Below the pieces are notes generated by a model. That model saw only the letters and a list, made by a program, of their open reading frames with translations, searched no databases and was not told where the DNA came from. DNA of 64,000 bases from Gnetum montanum (taxonomy: Eukaryota > Streptophyta > Gnetopsida > Gnetales > Gnetaceae), in assembly GCA_015680685.1 (NCBI GenBank), contig MNCI01030304.1:1-64000 (forward strand). Direction: 5' to 3'. Positions 58,478 through 64,000 of the stretch are shown in pieces. The position numbers were made by a program, and so were the translations under genes. Numbering within the stretch: position 1 is the stretch's first letter; each line of letters opens with the position of its first letter.

Positions 58478-61440
58478 ATGAATCCCGTAAACACCACTGC
58501 TGTCACTACCCAGAGCATTGACATCTTAGACACCATGGCTGCCCAGCAGTCTATCACACCACATTTAGGAGGGCAATCCACAATGGGGCCCCGTCGGTCT
58601 TTGAGGTTACAAGGGAGAGATCCAGTCGCTAACGTTATAATCCAAGACGAGTATAACTTCATCTGCATTAAGATACAAGCCGGCCTAGGAGTGGATCGGG
58701 CTGAAATGGAAGTAAAGAGACAATTCGAACTCTTTTACAGGGGAGGACACGAGTTCATCCCTTCCCCATATGACGTAATCCCCATTCTAGAACAATTCTC
58801 GGAGCTCTTTACTCAGCTCCTTCTGCACAGGAGCCAGTCATTCGACCAACCCGCGCTAGAGCCTCAGCCTAAGGAAGAAGATGAGTTCGCTGCCCAATCT
58901 GAGCAGGGAGACTCATACCACACCTTGAGCCCCCAAGCACAGATGAACCCCATTTTCCATCCCGGGACAGGGGAAGTCTTACCCGTACAACGCCCTAGAT
59001 TCACCCAGGTTCAAATGCCACCGCCGGAAACACCAGCACTCATACACATTCCGCTCCCGAGCGATCCCCAACCTCACACCTTCCCTCTAACAGTCACCCC
59101 TAATGCAGCTGCGGGCCCATCCTCACAAGCACCGCCTCCTCATGATGGCATGGGACCAACGTTCCCACCTCGCGTAATTGGGATGCCGCATGTGATCCCC
59201 GCGTCTACATTAGCTCACTTCATACCCCATATCCAGACGCATACAGCTCCCCAAGCAGCCCCAGCCCAACAGGGAGTCCCCGCATACAACGTAGTGGGAC
59301 AGTGGCCAGCAAGGGGGGCGTCATCATATCAAATTCCCCATCACCACGTCCCACCCCACGCAATCCCCCCGATCACTGCTCCTCAAGCACAGCCCCAGCT
59401 GCAGCAACAACAACAACCACAACATTTTCCTTTTAACATCTCAGCCTTAGCACCGCCCGCCGTTAACTACCCACAGGCACAACCGCCGATCACCCAGCCT
59501 TCGGCTTTCCAACCCGTGACCCAGCAATCTAGCTGGTATGCAGCCCCGCACCCCCAGCCTGTAGCTTCACCGAGCGTCCAAGATTGGGCGGATGCTAAAA
59601 AACTGATGCAGGAATTAACAGATGAGGTAAAGCGCCTCAAAACCGTCGCTGATGGAGAGCTGAAAGTAGTAGATTTCTACAATGATGACCCTATCAGCTC
59701 CTCTGTCCCGCCATTGACTTTGCCCAAGGGTGTCCCCCTCCCAACGCTGACTAAGTATAATGGGGAGACAGAACCCAACGCCCACCTCATCACGTTCAGA
59801 TTAGAGTGCGCACTCCTTCAGGCATGACCCCACTCAATACTACGAGTATTCCCCATGTCCCTCGCGGGAAGGGCACTCGACTGGTACCGGGCCTTGCCCA
59901 GGAATTCTATCCTTTCCCTGGAAAATCTTCTACGCCAGTTTGTGACCAGGTTCAAGTATAACTTGAAACCCGAAGCAACACTGGACAGCCTCATGCAAAT
60001 CAAGCAAGCGCCACTCGAACTGGTGCAGAAGTTCATTCAGAGATGGAGCATAGCTCTCAACGAGTTGCACGACCCAATCTCTCCAACATATCTGCTCACT
60101 ATACTGAAAGGGGCTGTTAATGACTTCTTTAAGTCCAAACTGTATTACCTCAATGCACGCGATCTGAATCAAGCATTTGAACAAATCAAAAACATAGAGG
60201 AAGCTGCTCAAAACAGCAACGACCCTGCGTACCTGGCCTTCAGGAACCAACACACTAAGAAAGACAAAGAAAAGGCCAAGGCGACTGTAGCAGCAATAGC
60301 GGGGGCACAGCAAACAAACACCACACATCAATACAAACCACCCGTTCCCCCCACTAACTATTATCAGCCCGCTCCCACAACAGCCTCAGAGTCGTCACCA
60401 CAAAACCCGACGAACCGTACGCGTAACTTCGAGAGGAAGGAACCCTCTCAGTACACGCCTTTACCGATGAAGCCATCCCAGCTCTTTGATCAACTCTTAA
60501 AGGCTGGATTGATGCAACACAAGCAATTGTCCCAGGCGGCTATCCAAAGACATGACCGGTTTTGTCAACTCGTACAGAACCCAAGCCTGGCAACGCCGGA
60601 TGAGCCGCCCGTGCCCAAAGGATTCAGGATGGATCGCTTCTGCGACTATCACCAACGCAACGGGCATGGAACGGATTACTGCTTCACCCTGAAGCAGGAC
60701 ATCCAGAGGATGATTGATGATGGCAAGATCACCTTCGACGGGGCTAACCCCGTCCAACCGCAAAACCAGACCATGGGGGTGTACAAAGACCCCCTGAACG
60801 CTAAAGAGACACCGTACGTAATTACCTCAATCTATTGTGATGATGACTCTAGCACACCTCGCATCAACACCATCCATCCCGAAAACAAACAAGAAACATC
60901 TAACAAACCATTCGTGGTTCAGATCCCTCCCGCTAACTCTGCACCTCAATCACCTCACGCCCCGCAGCGGCCATTCGTAATCTGAGTGCCCTCCACCATA
61001 CCCACCTCTAACGTCATGACACGCCAACAACCATACGTAGTGCGCATCCCTCTGGCTAACCACACGGGTACACCAACCCCTCACGCTTGGCCTACCCCTT
61101 TCTTAGTCCGAGTACCACTTGCCATTGCAATGACAAAGGCCCAGCCTCCACCAAGAGCAACCCCGTACGTCGTCAGGCTACTTGCACAAACTCCTGCCTA
61201 ATCGTACACACAGCCTCGCCCTGCTCCCTACGTCGTAAAGGTTTCTGGGCAATCCCAGACTCCGAGGCCAACTCCACCTCCGCGTAACACACGAGAACGC
61301 ATGGCAGATAGGCTTACGCGAGAACGCTTGGAGAAAGAGCGTCAACGGCTAGCTCTGGGGCCACCTAAGCCCATTCCCCTCAACTCTGTACCCATGTCAT
61401 CGTCTAACGATCAACTAAGCACAGGCAATCATCTAAAATG
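58478..61440 (+). pseudogene. Tat-like gag polyprotein, nearly intact
   Basis: One frame from ATG 58478 reads to about 61440 with stops only at 59825 (TGA), 60983 (TGA) and 61199 (TAA). It encodes the particle protein that packages element RNA. Order: Arg-rich start 'GPRRSLRLQGRDP'; a Pro/Gln/His-rich region (about residues 130-365); a short helix 'DWADAKKLMQELTDEVKRLK'; the capsid core 'LTKYNGETEPNAHLITF' to 'RALDWYRALPRNSILSLENL'; 'LELVQKFIQRWSIALNEL'; a knuckle 'CDYHQRNGHGTDYC' (C-x2-H-x4-H-x4-C, 60641-60682); and a repeated 'P(F/Y)VVxIP' tail. The start is chosen because it is the first ATG after the leader. The first stop could be read through, but it falls inside the capsid core, so simple loss of function is more likely. 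Confidence 0.85.
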
Positions 61441-61485
61441 ACAGCTCCAAAAAATGACAAGCCAACAAAATGAGAGATAAAACTG

Positions 61486-62541
61486 TTGGGTCCGATGGAT
61501 CCAGTCAGCACCGATAGAAACACCCCCAATAGTGAAAACTTCGCAGCCGCCTTGACACAAGTCACACAGGCATTAAAACAAAAGAACACTTCACTGAGCT
61601 TGTATGACTTAGTCCTAACATCTCAAACACATCGGGAAGCTCTAATGCGCATGTTAACGTCAGTCCCGGTAAGCGAGGACTTACCCCCAAACGAACCCTC
61701 CATCCATGCGGTGATATTCTCGCCTCACGGGACTACTCCCAAACCTTTAAGCTTTCATGATGACAACATCAAGGTGGATAAGAAAACGAAGGAGGTAACA
61801 ACAGCCCCCATGTTCATAACAATCTGTATAAACCGGTTTAAAATACATAGGGTCCATGTAGACGATGGAGCTGCGACAAACGTTGTGCCGTACCACATCA
61901 TTGAACAACTAGGACTTACTGAACTACTTAAACCAACCACGACTACATGTTTAAGGTCATTCAGTGGGTCACGCGTAATGGTGAAAGGCACAATAACCTT
62001 AGACTTCATAGCGGGAGATCAATTCCCAACGTCTGCCGATTTCCTAGTAGTGGATGAGATGCCGGGGTTCAACCTAATATTGGGAAGACCCTGGTTAGCC
62101 CAACTAAGAGCTGTCTCTTCCCCCATACATCAAGAAATTCACCTGCCTTATGAAGGTGGAGAAATCGTCATACACGGTGAAGCGGCTACTCCTATTATCT
62201 CATCCCATATGGACACGGACCAAGGATCGGAAGTCGAACTTGAAAAACCTAGCCAAAACAACAAGAATCCGCAACCATCAGCAAGCAGTAAATCTTCCGA
62301 CATGGAACAAGAGCCTCCTCAAATAGAAACGCCTGTGCCTCCTCAAGTAGAAGCTAATATAGAGCTCTCTACAGACACTGAAACATCTGAAAATGCTAAC
62401 ACAAAAGATATTCCATCAGAAGTCCCTTGGGCCAAATTACCGTTTAATGTAATCAGTGAAGGGGACGCTGAATACCAGATCATACCTGTTGAAACATCGT
62501 CTAACATTAAAATGAAAAAAATCAAAAAATTACTGAAATGA
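61486..62541 (+). CDS. Tat-like aspartic protease frame (351 codons)
   Basis: Open in another frame than gag. It begins with a linker containing 'SLSLYDLVLTSQTHREALM' (about residues 37-55), then the retropepsin-like domain: 'FKIHRVHVDDGAATNVVPYH' (active site D-D-G-A at about 61861; in the family D-S/G-G-A), 'IIEQLGLTELLKPTTTTCLR', 'GTITLDFIAGDQ', and the end motif 'LILGRPWLAQLRAVSSPIHQ'. A long acidic, Pro/Gln-rich tail follows, ending 'KMKKIKKLLK' and TGA at 62539. No reverse transcriptase follows. The first ATG may not be used; in the living element it was probably made as gag fusion. Confidence 0.8.
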   Translation: MGPMDPVSTDRNTPNSENFAAALTQVTQALKQKNTSLSLYDLVLTSQTHREALMRMLTSVPVSEDLPPNEPSIHAVIFSPHGTTPKPLSFHDDNIKVDKKTKEVTTAPMFITICINRFKIHRVHVDDGAATNVVPYHIIEQLGLTELLKPTTTTCLRSFSGSRVMVKGTITLDFIAGDQFPTSADFLVVDEMPGFNLILGRPWLAQLRAVSSPIHQEIHLPYEGGEIVIHGEAATPIISSHMDTDQGSEVELEKPSQNNKNPQPSASSKSSDMEQEPPQIETPVPPQVEANIELSTDTETSENANTKDIPSEVPWAKLPFNVISEGDAEYQIIPVETSSNIKMKKIKKLLK

Positions 62542-62955
62542 TACTATCACTCTCAGTCCGAAATGACGTTAAACTATAAAAAAGTCCGAAATGACATTAA
62601 ACTATCATGTCCGCAAAGACATAAAACTAGCCACGATCAGCAATGATCGGTTGACCGAGAAATCTATCCGCGTCCTCTAAAACATTTCCTGATTACGCAC
62701 AGGGCCCGAAATGGCCATAAACTAGTACTTACTTTTCGTTTTACTTTTATAATCACATTTCCATAATACACTTAAAATGGAAAATAAACCAAAATATGTT
62801 TACATTTCTATATCATGTTAAACTCAAAATCAACAAAATATATATATATAGTTATTACATTTAATCAACCGTTTCTATTCAGTCCACAATCTTCAAGTTA
62901 CAGTTCCAGTATAAATCTGAGTCGAAAAACAACAAAACAAAAAAAGGCTAAAATG
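62542..62955. other. Convergent intergenic region with short repeats
   Basis: Lies between the 3' ends of the sense protease frame and the opposite-strand coding region. It holds four or five copies of 'GTCCGAAATGACATTAAACT' (62560-62630, 62704) and AT-rich sequence with (TA)n at 62840. It should contain both transcript ends. Confidence 0.6.
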
Positions 62956-63943
62956 CTAAAAATCTAGGACATGACGATCGTCCCCCTTGGATCCGCCAGC
63001 ATCAGAGGTCCCTGCTCCACTGGGGCCAGCCCCTCCAGTTTCATCGCCACCTTCATCCTGAAAAGACCAAAAAAAGAAATAACCAACACAAGAATAAGCG
63101 AATGTCAAAATTTCAAACATTATTCAATCAACTAACTTCATAAAGATGAAATGCTTACCATAGGAGATCCCCCCAAGCCGAATTCCAGTCGCCGCAGGAT
63201 TTCCTCTTCAGAAACACTTGCCCAATCTGTCCCATCGAGACCCAAGTCAACATCTGCCAGAGCCTTTCCCTTGTCAACCTCCGACCAGGTGGGACGTTTC
63301 AAAGGGAACTCCACCACTGACACCTCCCCGGAAGCGATTGTTATCTGCCGTTTAGGAGATTCCATCTCTACAATTTTGTTTTGGGCGAATGTGTCAAAGG
63401 CAGAGCGTAGACCAAGGCCTTCCACAAACATTTCCAACTGTTGCTTCTCAATAGACACTTCTTTTAGCGATTTTTTATACTGGTGCTTATGGTTCTTCTC
63501 ATCTTGCCCCCATTTGCGTACTTTGGAGGCGAAAGCCTTCCAATCTTGGTATTTGGTGTTCAGCAATTCAATTTGGGCCCTGCGCTCCACTAGTCTTCGT
63601 ATCAATCCTGCGTGACGATTGAGTAGGTTCGAATACCTCGTATACGTGACCTTGGAGGTCCGCCAAGAGTGATCATTGTCTAATCTGGCTGCGGCGAATT
63701 CGTACCGGGCCTTCAGATCGTCACGTTCCACCGTCAGTTCAGAAACCTCTTTCTCTTTCGCCTGAATCTAGAGCCACAATTGCTCAATGGATCGCCTACA
63801 CGTTCATACTGCTTTAGCATTGTGAACAAAGCCCTCTACTACCTCTTTGTAAACGAGTCTGGGCACTTGTTCAACTTCTAGGGAAAGTGTGGGCAAGCTC
63901 TCTATGGTGACAGTCTCGGACGGATCCCACCTCAGTTGGGCAC
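62956..63943 (-). pseudogene. Spliced antisense coding region of the Tat-like element
   Basis: On the minus strand an acceptor (CTATGGATAG) at 63944 opens an exon that reads to 63159 in one frame, with only two stops, at about 63816 (TGA) and 63774 (TAG), each one C-to-T change from a sense codon. It ends '..GLGGSPM' at a donor ATG/GTAAGCA (63158). A 101-base intron with TTTTCAG acceptor (63058) follows, then a last exon 63057-62956 in phase 0 reading 'DEGGDETGGAGPSGAGTSDA' and ending TAG. Upstream exons lie beyond the window. The protein (over 320 residues here) is rich in Lys/Glu/Leu helices ('LLNRHAGLIRRLVERRAQIE', 'KHQYKKSLKEVSIEKQQLEM'), probably coiled coil, with a Gly/Asp-rich tail. 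It is possibly related to the antisense frames known from Tat elements; the family was not recognised. Confidence 0.65.
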
Positions 63944-64000
63944 CTATCCATAGGGAAAAGACAAACGTTAGAACGGACAAAATCAAGCATCAAACTCTAA

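Overview
This is a stretch of nuclear DNA from a flowering plant (or at least a seed plant), and almost all of it is old LTR-retrotransposon sequence. The reasons are: (i) Ty3/gypsy domains of the Athila and Tat lineages, including the second RNase H that marks Tat, plus one Ty1/copia reverse transcriptase relic; (ii) primer-binding sites and TATA/AATAAA-bearing LTRs of plant type; (iii) fragments of two plant genes, sucrose-phosphate synthase and a cytochrome P450; (iv) AT-rich, stop-littered sequence whose stops are often CGA to TGA or CAG to TAG changes. The species cannot be named from the sequence alone. No rRNA, tRNA or CRISPR array was seen. N runs lie at 15100-15606 and 34776-34823, with single Ns at 20865, 24974, 25046 and about 58028.

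Layout. 1-901: LTR (subfamily with GATATC palindromes in U3), followed at 902-5350 by a degenerate multi-exon gene on the opposite strand. 5700-7750: a satellite-like array with a unit of about 195 bp, each unit carrying a GACTACA...TGTAGTC hairpin. 8449-11890: Tat pol relic (RT, RNase H, second RNase H, integrase). 12068-13700: island of host gene fragments (SPS, P450). 14160-14430: repeat-plus-TATA promoter region. 15100-15809: gap and the edge of a minus-strand LTR. 16650-18545: hairpin repeats and a Tat protease relic, cut by another LTR at 18567-19504. That LTR is again followed by an opposite-strand multi-exon gene (to about 24.5 kb). 24806-25044: long inverted repeat. 25050-25900: unidentified gene fragments. 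26841-29545: second Tat pol relic.

30247-38646 is an almost complete but dead Athila element on the minus strand. 41600-43780 is a Tat gag relic and 43900-46115 a minus-strand copia relic. 46121-55770 is a second Athila element, on the plus strand, and 55771-56270 is another LTR fragment. 56271-57500 holds unidentified gene-like sequence. 57510 to the window end is a younger, GC-richer Tat-like element: LTR, PBS, gag, protease, and then, instead of RT/RNase H/integrase, a spliced opposite-strand coding region running beyond the window.

The most interesting theme is that three separate LTR elements carry a multi-exon gene on the strand opposite to their LTRs, with Lys/Glu-rich helical stretches visible in two of them. 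In the best preserved case (57.5-64 kb) the sense part is only gag and protease, so the element looks non-autonomous, and its U3 and leader hold a dense cluster of AGCGTATACGCT-like palindromes. No gene in the window looks like a functional host gene.
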